Origin: Pseudomonadota bacterium
GTDB lineage: Bacteria; Pseudomonadota; Alphaproteobacteria; Rickettsiales; UBA3002
Direction of reading: 5' to 3'
Assembly: GCA_040384265.1 (NCBI GenBank)
Contig: JAZKJM010000005.1
Location: forward strand, 115,166-179,165
Length of the DNA stretch: 64,000 nt
Shown piece by piece: positions 15,451 through 23,759 of this stretch (its first letter is position 1; every line of letters begins with the position of its first letter). The translations under genes were made by a program, and so were the position numbers. The notes below the pieces were generated by a model. The model had not been told where the DNA came from and made no database searches. It worked only from the letters and a program-made list of their open reading frames with translations.

Positions 15451-15639
15451 ATGAACAGCAAAGAAATCATTCGCACGCTTGAAGAGAATGGCTGGTATCT
15501 CGTGGCAACGAAAGGCAGTCACAATCAGTACAAGCATGCAGGTAAGCCGGGCCGCGTTACTGTTCCGCACCCGAAAAAAGATATGCCCATCGGCACGCTC
15601 AAATCTATTGAGAAGCAGGCGGGCATAAAACTGAGGTGA
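15451..15639 (+). CDS. hicA: HicA-type mRNA interferase toxin
   Basis: 62 residues with the HicA double-stranded-RNA-binding-like fold. The catalytic histidine is His24 in TKGSHNQYKH, followed by VTVPHP and the GTLKSIEKQAGI helix. It cleaves mRNA when not bound by HicB. ATG 15451 matches the family start (MNSKEIIRTLEENGW); the frame upstream is promoter. hicB follows after 66 bases. The order toxin-antitoxin is usual for hicAB. Confidence 0.93.
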   Translation: MNSKEIIRTLEENGWYLVATKGSHNQYKHAGKPGRVTVPHPKKDMPIGTLKSIEKQAGIKLR

Positions 15640-15705
15640 GCCTTGGCAGATGGAAATTAGTCCAACTGTGAAAGGGCGGGTAGACCGCCCAAAAGGAGAA
15701 GTGTT

Positions 15706-16095
15706 ATGGCAACGTATGTAGGTATCGTCCACAAGGACAAAGGCAGCGACTATGGGGTAAGTTTTCCTGACTTTCCTGGCTGCGTAAGCGCGGGAAGTAC
15801 TCCCGACGAGTTGCAGGATATGGCACAGGAAGCGCTCGGACTGCATATTGAGGGAATGGTCGAGGATGGCGAAGCAGTGAGCAAACCGATGGGCCTTGCA
15901 CAGGTTAAAAAGTTGGCATCAACAAAGGATGCCGTAGCATTTATCTTCGTGCGTGCGGCAGTACCAGGAAAACCTCAGCGGGTTAACGTTGTGCTCGACA
16001 GCAATCTCATCGCAGATATTGACCGTGTCGCATCGAATCGCTCTGCATTCCTTGCCGAGGCAGCGCGGCATGAGCTGCAACGCCGTAGTGTCTAA
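15706..16095 (+). CDS. hicB: HicB-type antitoxin
   Basis: 129 residues. The N-terminal partial RNase-H-like HicB domain (1-65) has DYGVSFPDFPGCVSAGSTPDE and a degenerate helix EALGLHIEGM. The C-terminal part (about 88-129) is a ribbon-helix-helix DNA-binding domain (QRVNVVLDSNLIADIDRVA, then SAFLAEAARHEL). AAGGAG lies 8 bases before ATG. It neutralises HicA and probably binds the GTGTGTA/TACACAC operator upstream. The region after it to the tRNA is AT-rich and gene-free. Confidence 0.93.
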   Translation: MATYVGIVHKDKGSDYGVSFPDFPGCVSAGSTPDELQDMAQEALGLHIEGMVEDGEAVSKPMGLAQVKKLASTKDAVAFIFVRAAVPGKPQRVNVVLDSNLIADIDRVASNRSAFLAEAARHELQRRSV

Positions 16096-16330
16096 GCGAT
16101 GTCAGCGCCCGTGGAATATCGCCTAATAAATTCCACAATGTCATTGGGAATCTCTTTTTAAATCCATTGTCTCCTGTGATATCATAGGAGCCCATTTCAA
16201 TCTTTTTTATCTTCAAAAAAACCGTCTTTATAGCTAGCGCGCCATTGTTATAAAACAGGAGCTTCCCAACAAAAGTTGAAAAATAATTGGCGCACCAGCT
16301 GCCAACAAGTTAGAAAAAATTGTGAATATA

Positions 16331-16363
16331 AAAAAGAAAAAACCGCGAAAAATCACGATTTTT
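16331..16363 (-). terminator. Possible terminator after tRNA-Leu
   Basis: On the minus strand, right after the CCA end, a weak AAAAAT/ATTTTT hairpin is followed by CGCGG and then TTTTTTCTTTTTT. The T-run is convincing; the hairpin is weak. Confidence 0.35.
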
Positions 16364-16450
16364 TGGTGCCCGGGACTGGACTCGAACCAGCACGATCTTG
16401 CGAACGCTAGCACCTGAAGCTAGTGCGTCTACCAATTCCGCCACCCGGGC
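16364..16450 (-). tRNA. tRNA-Leu(CAG)
   Basis: 87 bases including an encoded CCA. Acceptor GCCCGGG pairs with CCCGGGC. The anticodon arm CTAGC-TTCAGGT-GCTAG gives anticodon CAG (codon CUG). There is a class II long variable arm (GTTCGCAAGATC region) and a T-loop TTCGAGT. All stems pair. Confidence 0.97.
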
Positions 16451-16547
16451 ACTTACAGGTGGGGAGCTTGATAGACTGCGCAAAACCGGGTGTCAACCGT
16501 CGATATGGGGGATCGTCGCCTGTGCGCAACATCGCCGCCAGAAGCGG

Positions 16548-16576
16548 CTTCCATTACGCGCATCGCGCCGTATAAT
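16548..16576 (+). promoter_or_regulatory. Probable promoter of the 16600 gene
   Basis: A perfect TATAAT at 16571-16576, with a weak -35-like CTTCCA 17 bases upstream. The ATG follows 23 bases later behind GAGAGGA. Confidence 0.4.
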
Positions 16577-16599
16577 GGCGTTTTCCATGAGAGGATGCC

Positions 16600-16881
16600 A
16601 TGCCCTACGAAGACCCCATCGAAGCCGCCTTGCGCGCCCTGACCGATATTGAATGGCGCAAGCGCAAGGATGTGTTCGAGGCCCGCATCAACCACACGCA
16701 CATGGTCGGCATCCGCGAAATGCTCGGCGACCACCAGATCGCGGTCGAAGCGCAGGTGAGCGCGGCACGTAGCGGCCGCTACATCGCCACCGTCAACGCG
16801 ACGGAAGTGCCCAACATCCTCAAGGCCGTCAAAGCCACCAAGGCCACGGTGAAACCCCATCGCCGCAAGTGGCATTCCTGA
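16600..16881 (+). CDS. Hypothetical protein, 93 aa
   Basis: I do not recognise it. It is a soluble, basic 93-residue protein. The N-terminus is PYEDPIEAALRALTDIEWR, there is a central MVGIREMLGDHQIAVEAQV, and the tail is lysine/threonine-rich (KAVKATKATVKPHRRKW). GAGAGGA lies 5 bases before ATG, and a TATAAT box is well placed. Codon use matches the core genome. It is followed after 117 bases by the NDUFA9-like gene on the same strand. Confidence 0.7.
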   Translation: MPYEDPIEAALRALTDIEWRKRKDVFEARINHTHMVGIREMLGDHQIAVEAQVSAARSGRYIATVNATEVPNILKAVKATKATVKPHRRKWHS

Positions 16882-16998
16882 CACGTGGCCGCCTTTCGCC
16901 GCCATTATCCCGGCTAAGCCCTTTGGCGGTGCTTGCGTGTGCCAGCGGCAGTTGTTATGCAGACGCATCACCTTATATCTTTTCGTGCCGGGAGCATC

Positions 16999-17928
16999 AT
17001 GCAGCAATATCCTCTGATTACGGTAGTGGGCGGTTCAGGCTTCCTTGGCCGCCACCTGATTAAACAGCTGGCGCAGGCGGGCTACCGCGTGCGGGTGCTG
17101 GTGCGCGACACCATCGCTGCGGAGTTCCTCAAAACCGCTGCCACCGTCGGCCAGATCGCCATCGAGCGGGCGGATATCACCAAACCCGCAACGCTTGCGG
17201 GTAAGCTCAACGGCTCGCAGGCGGTGATTAACCTTGCCAGCATCGCCTACCCCTCGGGCCGCCAGACCTTCCGCGCGGTCAATGTCGAAGGCGCCAAAGC
17301 GCTAGCGGAAGAAGCCAAAAACGCGGGCGTGCGCACGTTCATCCAAATTTCAGGCCTGGGCATCGCAAGCGCGGGCGATACAAACTATGGCTCCACCAAA
17401 TTGGCGGGGGAGCAAGCCGTGCTCGCCGCCTTCCCGGAGGCGACTATTCTGCGCCCTTCCCTGCTGGTCGGGCCGGAGGATAAATTCTTCCAACGCTTCG
17501 CCCGGATGAGCATGATCTCGCCGCTGCTGCCGCTGATCGGTGGTGGCAAAACAAAATTCCAGCCCGTGCTGGTGAGCGATGTGGCCAAAGCCATCCTCGC
17601 CGCGCTTGGCAATGCCGAAGCACGCGGCGCCACCTATGAACTCGCCGGGCCGCACACCTACAGCTTCCGCGAGCTGATGGAGATGATGGGCCGCATCACC
17701 AAGCGCGCCTCGCGGCTGGTGAATATACCGTTCTGCATCGCCAAGTTCAAAGGCCGCATCTGCGACCTGCTGCCCTTCCCGCCGATGATCACGCGCGACC
17801 AGGTAAAAATGCTGGCGCATGACAGCGTGGCCGGCCCGGGCGCGCGCACCTTCGCCACCCTCGGCCTCACCCCCGCCCCGATTGCAGATATGCTGCCAAC
17901 CTACCTCGCCCGCTACGTGAAAGAATAA
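16999..17928 (+). CDS. NAD(P)-binding epimerase-like protein of the complex I NDUFA9 family
   Basis: 309 residues of the atypical short-chain dehydrogenase group. The nucleotide-binding motif is GGSGFLGRHL near residues 11-20, ADIT follows near 60, the variant active site is YGSTKLAGEQ near 133 (Tyr-x3-Lys), and then comes ILRPSLLVGPEDKFFQRFA, characteristic of bacterial NDUFA9 homologues. In mitochondria the homologue is an accessory subunit of complex I; bacterial roles are not settled. The start ATG 16999 has GGAG 4 bases upstream; an in-frame extension from 16933 lacks similarity. A membrane protein gene follows 2 bases after the stop. Confidence 0.85.
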   Translation: MQQYPLITVVGGSGFLGRHLIKQLAQAGYRVRVLVRDTIAAEFLKTAATVGQIAIERADITKPATLAGKLNGSQAVINLASIAYPSGRQTFRAVNVEGAKALAEEAKNAGVRTFIQISGLGIASAGDTNYGSTKLAGEQAVLAAFPEATILRPSLLVGPEDKFFQRFARMSMISPLLPLIGGGKTKFQPVLVSDVAKAILAALGNAEARGATYELAGPHTYSFRELMEMMGRITKRASRLVNIPFCIAKFKGRICDLLPFPPMITRDQVKMLAHDSVAGPGARTFATLGLTPAPIADMLPTYLARYVKE

Positions 17929-17930
17929 CC

Positions 17931-18788
17931 ATGCGCTTTTTCCATACGCTCGTCGGCTCCTTCCACTCCGCAGCGCTTTACCGGCAGGTGCGGCACGAGG
18001 GACGTTACAATCTCGGCTATGCGCTGCTGCTGGTGCTGCTCTGCACCTTGGTGATGGCGGTCTATTTCACCAGCGTCGTCCACCGTGAATTCTTTTCCAG
18101 CCGCGATGGGATGAAACCGCTGTTTGACGATGTCATCGCCCAAATTGCGGCACAGACGCCGGTGATGACCTATAATAACGGCCAGCTTAAAACCCAGACC
18201 GATGCGGTCACCACCATCACCATCAACGGCACCTTGTTTGGCGAGCCCTTCCAGGATCTGCCCCTTATCACCATCGATACCACCGGCGCGTCGAACCACA
18301 CCAATATGAAAACGCCGGTGCTCATCACCGAGAGCGAATTCATCGCCAAGAGCCGTGATAAAAAAACCGAAATCCGTGCGCTGAAAGATGTGTTCGCTGA
18401 AACCAAGCCACAAGTGCTCAACCGCGCAGTGGCTGAGGATATGGCCGCGCGTTTCACTCAAGGCGTGCATGAGCGGCTTGGGCAGATTTATTTCCTGCTC
18501 GGCGGTATGCTTTGGCTGGGCTTTGCCTTTGTCTCCTACATCCTGCGGGTCATTCTGCTGATGGCGCTTGGGGTTGGCGGCACACTCGCCGGCAAGCTCC
18601 TGCGCTCACCGGTTAACCACGGCACCGCGGTTGGCCTCGCCTCTGTGAGCTTCACGCCGGTTGCCTTGCTCATCAGCCTGCTCACCATGTGCTTTGGTTA
18701 TAGCCCACACATCATCACCACCTTCGCCGCGGGCCTTGTCGCCCTCACCGCCGCTATTGCCTGCAGCCGCGAACCGGTGGTGGGCTAA
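17931..18788 (+). CDS. DUF1189-like integral membrane protein
   Basis: 285 residues. One transmembrane helix lies near 27-48, followed by a long extracytoplasmic segment (about 50-180) with polar repeats of Thr/Asp. A cluster of helices follows at about 187-215, 216-235 (with GVGGTLAGKLL), 243-262 and 264-280. The pattern LYRQVRHEGRYNLGYALLLVLL fits the DUF1189 family, whose function is unknown. It lies 2 bases behind the NDUFA9-like gene and 2 bases before the GST gene, so it is in an operon. Confidence 0.6.
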   Translation: MRFFHTLVGSFHSAALYRQVRHEGRYNLGYALLLVLLCTLVMAVYFTSVVHREFFSSRDGMKPLFDDVIAQIAAQTPVMTYNNGQLKTQTDAVTTITINGTLFGEPFQDLPLITIDTTGASNHTNMKTPVLITESEFIAKSRDKKTEIRALKDVFAETKPQVLNRAVAEDMAARFTQGVHERLGQIYFLLGGMLWLGFAFVSYILRVILLMALGVGGTLAGKLLRSPVNHGTAVGLASVSFTPVALLISLLTMCFGYSPHIITTFAAGLVALTAAIACSREPVVG

Positions 18789-18790
18789 CC

Positions 18791-19459
18791 ATGCTGACGC
18801 TCTACCATTCTCCGTTGATGCCGACCTGCCGCAAGATCCGGCTGATGCTGCGCGAAAAAAACGTCGCTCATGAGCTGGTGCCCGAGCTGTTCTGGAACCG
18901 GCGGATGGAGTTCTTCGCGCTCAACCCCTCGGGCGAAGTGCCGGTGCTCATCACCGAGAAAAACCATGCCATCTGCGGTGCGTATGCGATTGCGGAATAT
19001 CTCGACGACCAGTTCCCGGAAGTTCAGTTCTTCGGCAACACACCGCTGGAGCGCGCCGAAGTGCGCCGCCTGATCGAATGGTTCGACAGCAAATTCGACC
19101 GCGAAGTGACCCAGCTCGTGCTGTTCGAGAAGCTCTATAAACGGCTGATGGGCTACGGCGAGCCCTCCTCCGAAGCGATCCGCGCGGGCAAGCGCAACAT
19201 CGTCTACCATCTGGATTACATCGCCCACTTGCTCGGCGCCCGCAATTGGCTGGCGGGTGAATACCTGACCCTTGCCGACATCACCGCCGCCGCGCACCTT
19301 TCCTGCCTCGATTACCTGGGCGATGTGGATTGGGACCAGCATCCCAGCGTCAAGGAATGGTACGCCCTCATCAAATGCCGCCCCGCCTTCCGCGACCTGC
19401 TGGACGACCGCATCCAGGGCTTCAAAGCCCCCGCCCATTACGGCGATCCGGACTTTTAG
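18791..19459 (+). CDS. Glutathione S-transferase family protein
   Basis: 222 residues. The N-terminal thioredoxin-like domain (1-78) starts MLTLYHSPLMPTCRKIRLML, with the cis-proline motif GEVPVLI and the glutathione-contacting region ICGAYAIAEYLDD. The C-terminal helical domain (about 88-210) has WLAGEYLTLADITAAAHL, the conserved N-capping box. The substrate is unknown. It is the third gene of the NDUFA9-DUF1189-GST run, with glutaredoxin just downstream, suggesting a thiol-redox theme. Confidence 0.88.
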   Translation: MLTLYHSPLMPTCRKIRLMLREKNVAHELVPELFWNRRMEFFALNPSGEVPVLITEKNHAICGAYAIAEYLDDQFPEVQFFGNTPLERAEVRRLIEWFDSKFDREVTQLVLFEKLYKRLMGYGEPSSEAIRAGKRNIVYHLDYIAHLLGARNWLAGEYLTLADITAAAHLSCLDYLGDVDWDQHPSVKEWYALIKCRPAFRDLLDDRIQGFKAPAHYGDPDF

Positions 19460-19461
19460 GG

Positions 19462-19489
19462 TTGATGCGGCGCGCAGGCGACCTATCTT
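19462..19489 (+). promoter_or_regulatory. Possible promoter of grxC
   Basis: TTGATG (19462-19467), a 16-base spacer and TATCTT (19484-19489), directly followed by TATAGTATAAC. It lies in the 53-base gap before grxC. Confidence 0.3.
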
Positions 19490-19512
19490 ATAGTATAACC
19501 AGCGAGGCCATC

Positions 19513-19770
19513 ATGAGCACCATCACCATCTACACCACCAACTACTGCCCCTATTGCGTCCGCGCGAAGGATTTGCTGAAGCGCAAAGGCCAGAGCTTCA
19601 CCGAAATCAGCGCCGAGGATGACGCCGTGCGCGAAGCCATGATCATCAAAGCCGGTGGCCAACGCACCGTGCCGCAGATTTTCATCAACGATCAGCATAT
19701 CGGCGGCTGCGACGATCTCTATGCCCTCGAAAAAGCGGGCAAGCTGGATGCGCTGCTCGCATCAAATTAA
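19513..19770 (+). CDS. grxC: Glutaredoxin 3 type (CPYC)
   Basis: 85 residues with the dithiol site CPYC at 12-15, the cis-proline loop TVPQIFIND and the GGCDDL motif of GrxC proteins, at the normal length. It reduces disulfides and glutathione mixed disulfides with glutathione as donor. ATG 19513 has GAGG about 6 bases upstream; the longer open frame from 19330 lies inside the GST gene. Together with the GST gene it forms a small glutathione cluster. Confidence 0.95.
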   Translation: MSTITIYTTNYCPYCVRAKDLLKRKGQSFTEISAEDDAVREAMIIKAGGQRTVPQIFINDQHIGGCDDLYALEKAGKLDALLASN

Positions 19771-19949
19771 TCTCCCAAGCATGGGCAGCAGTGCTGTTCC
19801 TATGCGTAACAACTCACACACACAGCTGTTGCAGCGATGCCGCAGTGAAGAAACGAATCGTTACTTCACCTTAACAATCACCGTTTTTCTTGGTTTTCCC
19901 GCCACGTCCCGATAACACTTCAAGTAATGATGAAGTAATGGGTGGCTGA

Positions 19950-21305
19950 ATGTTCTGGTTATATTTTGCACGCGACTTCTACCGCACAGCGCCATCGGCG
20001 CATGGTCACGCACAGGCATTGAGTGCCGCTTTACCATGCGAAACCATGGCCGAACCCATCGCCGCCGAACAATCCGCCGCACGTGCGGTTTATGCAGCTA
20101 AGCGCCAACCGTCCTATGTTGTGCGCAGCGCCGAAATCACCTCGACCTCGAAAACTGAAACCGTCAGCGCCTCGCCGCTTTCCGTCTATCTGCAGCGCCT
20201 CAGCATCGATGGCGAACATGCCTTTGGCATCTGGGATGAAGATGCAGGCTTCAGCCTCTTCTCCGCGAATTTTGATCGCATCACCGGCTTGTCCTCGGGC
20301 GAATGCGCCGGGCATGATTGGATCCACACCGTTCACCACAGCCAGCAATATGCGCTGAACGAAGCGCTGCTGCAGGCCATCGCCGGGACAGATGGCCGCT
20401 GCCTCGTGCAAGCGCGTCGCCTGAACGAAGGTTCCGATGTGCGCTGGCTGCTGATCGATATCAAAGCCGCCACCAGCCGCCAGCCCAATATCATGGTGCT
20501 TTTCCGCGACCTGACGGAACAAAAAGCGCTCGAAGAAGCACTCGGCCAGACCGAAGCCGCCCTCGCCATGAGCGAGCGCAGCCGCGCCGCCTTCCTCTCC
20601 TCCATGAGCCACGAGCTGCGCACGCCGCTTAACGCCATCATGGGTTTTTCCGAAATGATGAAAAGCGGTGTCTTCGGCGAGCTGGGCAACAAAACCTACA
20701 CCGAATACGCCAAGCACATCCATGATTCCGGCAGTACGCTGCTGGGCAAAATCAACGACCTACTCGATATCGCCAGCATGGATGCCGGTGGGTTGGAGCT
20801 GGAAGCATCCGAATTCTTCCTCAACCAGATGCTGACCGAAGCGATGGAAATGCACAGCCACCACGCCTTCGCGCGCCAGCAGCAAATCACGCTGGATTGC
20901 CCGCTGACGTTGGAAATCAACGCCGACCGCGCCAAAATCCTCTGCGCCACCTCCCACCTGCTCAGCAACGCGCTGCGCCACTCGAAAGACGGCGCAGACA
21001 TCACCGTCAGCGTGCGCATCCAGCATGGCGATGGCGTCGTCATCAGCGTGCGCGATGCAGGCGAAGGCATTTCCTCCACCCAGCTCGATATCATCCGCAA
21101 CGCGCTCACCGCGCAGGTGGCCTATTTCAACATCGAGCCCGGCGGCATCGGCCTTGGCCTGTCGCTCGCTAAGGAGCTCGCCGAGCGCCATGGCGGCCGC
21201 GTGCTCATCGATTCCATCCGCCATCGCGGCACGGTCGTTTCGCTCATGCTGCCCACCCAGCGCATCATCAGCGGCCTGCCGCAGCGCAAGCGGCGCTCGC
21301 AGTAA
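19950..21305 (+). CDS. PAS-containing sensor histidine kinase, orphan
   Basis: 451 residues. A low-complexity N-terminus (1-75) is followed by a PAS-like domain (about 82-195: FGIWDEDAGFSLFSANFDRI, then VLFRDLTEQKALEEAL), a short coiled coil, and HisKA with the phospho-acceptor His221 in SHELRTPLNAI. The HATPase domain has an N-box SNALRHSK near 340, a G1 box RDAGEGIS near 368 and a G2 box GGIGLGLSLAKEL near 395. There is no transmembrane helix, no receiver domain and no response regulator beside it, so partners are unknown. ATG 20046 is an alternative start that removes the weakly conserved N-terminus. Confidence 0.9.
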   Translation: MFWLYFARDFYRTAPSAHGHAQALSAALPCETMAEPIAAEQSAARAVYAAKRQPSYVVRSAEITSTSKTETVSASPLSVYLQRLSIDGEHAFGIWDEDAGFSLFSANFDRITGLSSGECAGHDWIHTVHHSQQYALNEALLQAIAGTDGRCLVQARRLNEGSDVRWLLIDIKAATSRQPNIMVLFRDLTEQKALEEALGQTEAALAMSERSRAAFLSSMSHELRTPLNAIMGFSEMMKSGVFGELGNKTYTEYAKHIHDSGSTLLGKINDLLDIASMDAGGLELEASEFFLNQMLTEAMEMHSHHAFARQQQITLDCPLTLEINADRAKILCATSHLLSNALRHSKDGADITVSVRIQHGDGVVISVRDAGEGISSTQLDIIRNALTAQVAYFNIEPGGIGLGLSLAKELAERHGGRVLIDSIRHRGTVVSLMLPTQRIISGLPQRKRRSQ

Positions 21306-21317
21306 GCTGCAGCACGG

Positions 21318-21346
21318 GTGACAAACGCGCATGTGGCGTGTATAAC
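21318..21346 (+). promoter_or_regulatory. Promoter of coq9, likely leaderless
   Basis: GTGACA (21318-21323), a 17-base spacer and TATAAC (21341-21346); both hexamers are 5/6 matches. The coq9 ATG is at 21353, just where transcription would begin, and no Shine-Dalgarno is present. Confidence 0.5.
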
Positions 21347-21352
21347 CCTCCC

Positions 21353-21979
21353 ATGACCGACCTGCAAAATCGTATTCTGGATGCTGCCATCCCCGCCATC
21401 GTGTTCGATGGCTGGACGCTGGGCACGCTTGAAAGCGCCGCTGCCAGCATTAGCCTGAGCGCGTTTGATGTGAAGCGCGCCTTCCCCGGCGGCATCGCCG
21501 AAGCGGTCGCCGCCTTCAGCGCGCGGGCGGATGCGCGGATGCTCGCCACCCTGCGCGCCGATTACGACCTACCCGCCATGAAAATCCGCGAGCGCATCGC
21601 CACCGCCGTCATGGTGCGCCTGCGCCAGCTCGCCCCGCAGCGCGAAGCCGTGCGCCGCATGGTCGCGTTTTACGCCCTGCCATGGCACACCGCCGATGGG
21701 CTACGCGCGCTTTACGCCACCACCGACGCCATCTGGCGCGAAGCGGGCGACACCAGCACCGATTATAATTTCTACACCAAACGCCTGATGCTGGCCAAAG
21801 TCATCACCACCACCCTCACCGTCTGGCTGGATGACGACAGCGACGGCCTCGCCGATACCGAAGCCTTCCTGCGCCGCCGCATCGAGAACGTCATGCAGAT
21901 CGAAAAACTAAAAGCCAAAGCCCGCACCCACTTAGGGAAGCTCAGCGACTGGCTACCGGACTTCGCGCGCCGAGCGTAG
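21353..21979 (+). CDS. coq9: COQ9 family protein (ubiquinone biosynthesis)
   Basis: 208 residues with a TetR-like N-terminal helix bundle (RILDAAIPAIVFDGWTLGTL) and the COQ9 C-terminal domain (DYNFYTKRLMLAKVITTTL, then TEAFLRRRIENVMQIEK). In mitochondria COQ9 is a lipid-binding partner of COQ7 in ubiquinone hydroxylation; alphaproteobacterial homologues are assumed to act similarly. ATG 21353 is chosen over the frame's upstream start because the family begins near here and the promoter lies directly upstream. Confidence 0.9.
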   Translation: MTDLQNRILDAAIPAIVFDGWTLGTLESAAASISLSAFDVKRAFPGGIAEAVAAFSARADARMLATLRADYDLPAMKIRERIATAVMVRLRQLAPQREAVRRMVAFYALPWHTADGLRALYATTDAIWREAGDTSTDYNFYTKRLMLAKVITTTLTVWLDDDSDGLADTEAFLRRRIENVMQIEKLKAKARTHLGKLSDWLPDFARRA

Positions 21980-21993
21980 CCACTTGAAATATT

Positions 21994-22008
21994 TTAACTA
22001 TTTGTTAA
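21994..22008. promoter_or_regulatory. CtrA-type site TTAA-N7-TTAA
   Basis: An exact TTAA-CTATTTG-TTAA, the full consensus of the cell-cycle regulator CtrA. It lies 50 bases before the ATG of the small gene at 22058, with a TATGTA -10-like hexamer 17 bases after the second half-site's TTAATT. Position and spacing fit an activator site. Functional binding is inferred. Confidence 0.5.
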
Positions 22009-22057
22009 TTTATTTGCCCCATAATTCTATGTAATAGCAACATTAGGAGACGATATC

Positions 22058-22309
22058 ATGGGACTCAGCAGAGTTATTCCTACCCATCCTGCATGCGAGA
22101 ATAAAGTGACGGAAGTAATGTCTAAAATGACCGATAGTCAGGATCTTCCCGAAAAAGGCCAAGAACCATTAGCGGCATTGCTGAAACAGGCGAAAGAGTC
22201 GGCCGAGTGCAAAGGGCTTGACGTCAGCGTAAGCTGTTCCATGGGAGATCTTGGTGTGCAATGCAACGCCATCGCCAAGCCAAAACCGGCCGGCGGCAGA
22301 ACAAAATAA
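22058..22309 (+). CDS. Small cysteine-containing hypothetical protein, 83 aa
   Basis: I do not recognise this family. It has 83 residues with cysteines at about 13, 51, 60 and 69, a helical charged middle (PLAALLKQAKESAECKG) and a DVSVSCSMGDLGVQC segment that could bind a metal or form disulfides. There is no signal peptide. AGGAG lies 9 bases before ATG. Codon use is less GC-rich than that of its neighbours. The CtrA-type site upstream suggests cell-cycle or developmental control. It is convergent with lpdA. Confidence 0.65.
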   Translation: MGLSRVIPTHPACENKVTEVMSKMTDSQDLPEKGQEPLAALLKQAKESAECKGLDVSVSCSMGDLGVQCNAIAKPKPAGGRTK

Positions 22310-22346
22310 TCAGCCCGGCAGCTTTAGGCTGCGATCCAAATACTCC

Positions 22347-23744
22347 CTAAATATGCAACGCACGCCCAAACGCATCGAGCACGGACTCGTGCATCATTTC
22401 GCTTAGCGTTGGGTGTGGGAAGACGGTGTGCATGAGGTCGGCCTCGGTCGCTTCCATGGTTTTGGCGATGCCATAGCCCTGGATCAGCTCGGTCACTTCG
22501 GTGCCGATCATGTGGGCGCCCAGCAGCTCGCCGGTTTTCGCATCGAAGATGGTTTTGATGAGGCCTTCCGCCTCACCCAGCGCCACCGCTTTGCCGTTGC
22601 CCATGAAGGGGAAGCGGCCGATTTTCAGCTCGTAGCCTTGCTCTTTGGCGGCGCGCTCGGTCAGGCCGACGCTTGCCACTTGCGGGCGGCAATAGGTGCA
22701 GCCGGGGATGTTCTCGCGCTTCATCGGGTGTGGGTGTTTACCCGCAATCGCCTCGACGCAGATTACGCCTTCGTGGCTGGCTTTGTGGGCAAGCCACGGC
22801 GCGCCGGTCACATCGCCAATCGCGTAGACGCCCGGCTCGTTGGTCGCCAGCACATCATCCACCACAATATGGCCGCGCTCAATTTTCACCTTGGTGCCTT
22901 CCAGCCCCAACCCTTCGGTGTTCGCGACAATACCGATGGCGACAATGATGCGATCGACCGTGATGTCTTCCTTCTTGCCATCTTTGCCTTCGAGATGGGC
23001 GGTGACATTATTTTTACCTTTGGTGACGGATTTCACCACCGTCCCCAAACGGATCTGCATGCCATCCTTCTCGAAGGATTTCTGCGCCATTTTCGAGATT
23101 TCTTCATCCTCGACCGGCAGCACGCGGTCCATCATCTCCACCACGGTGACCTTCACGCCGAGCGTCTGGTAGAAGCTCGCAAACTCAATGCCAATCGCGC
23201 CGGAGCCAATGACCAGCAGGGATTTTGGCATTTCGGTCGGCACCATCGCGTCACGATACGTCCAGATCAATTTGCTATCGCCTTCGATGCCCGGCAGCTG
23301 GCGCGCCCGCGCGCCGGTGGCGAGGATGATATGCTTGGCCTCCAGATCGGCCACTTTCGCCTTATCCTTGGTCACGCTCACTTTGCCACGACCCGCCAGC
23401 GCCCCTGCGCCCTCGAACACGGTGACCTTGTGCTTTTTCATCAGAAACCCGATGCCTTTTTTCATTTGTGCTGATACGCCGCGCGAACGCTCGACAATGG
23501 CTTTGAGATCAAACGTAATATCCTTCACCGCGAAGCCAAACTCCGCCGCGTGTTTCATCGTGTGATAGACTTCGGAGGATTTCAGCAGCGCCTTGGTTGG
23601 AATGCAACCCCAGTTCAGGCAGATGCCGCCGAGGTTTTCGCGCTCCACCAGCGCCACTTTCATGCCCAGCTGGCTGGCGCGAATCGCCGCCACATACCCA
23701 CCGGGACCGCCACCTAACACCACTACGTCGAATTGTTCACTCAT
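22347..23744 (-). CDS. lpdA: Dihydrolipoyl dehydrogenase (E3)
   Basis: 465 residues. The FAD motif is GGGPGG at 11-16. The redox-active disulfide is Cys42/Cys47 in GGICLNWGCIPTKALL. The NAD domain has VIGSGAIGIEF near 180, and the C-terminal interface carries the catalytic His in HPHPTLSEMMHE. It reoxidises the lipoyl groups of PDH E2. GGAG lies 7 bases before the ATG. It is the last gene of the pdh cluster. Confidence 0.97.
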   Translation of the reverse strand: MSEQFDVVVLGGGPGGYVAAIRASQLGMKVALVERENLGGICLNWGCIPTKALLKSSEVYHTMKHAAEFGFAVKDITFDLKAIVERSRGVSAQMKKGIGFLMKKHKVTVFEGAGALAGRGKVSVTKDKAKVADLEAKHIILATGARARQLPGIEGDSKLIWTYRDAMVPTEMPKSLLVIGSGAIGIEFASFYQTLGVKVTVVEMMDRVLPVEDEEISKMAQKSFEKDGMQIRLGTVVKSVTKGKNNVTAHLEGKDGKKEDITVDRIIVAIGIVANTEGLGLEGTKVKIERGHIVVDDVLATNEPGVYAIGDVTGAPWLAHKASHEGVICVEAIAGKHPHPMKRENIPGCTYCRPQVASVGLTERAAKEQGYELKIGRFPFMGNGKAVALGEAEGLIKTIFDAKTGELLGAHMIGTEVTELIQGYGIAKTMEATEADLMHTVFPHPTLSEMMHESVLDAFGRALHI

Positions 23745-23759
23745 GCTCTTCTCCTCACA

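Noticed and set aside
15288-15482. 64-codon frame from GTG 15288 ending inside hicA
   Set aside because: It crosses the hicA promoter and start in another frame and resembles no protein. It could be decayed DNA, but there is not enough to call a pseudogene.
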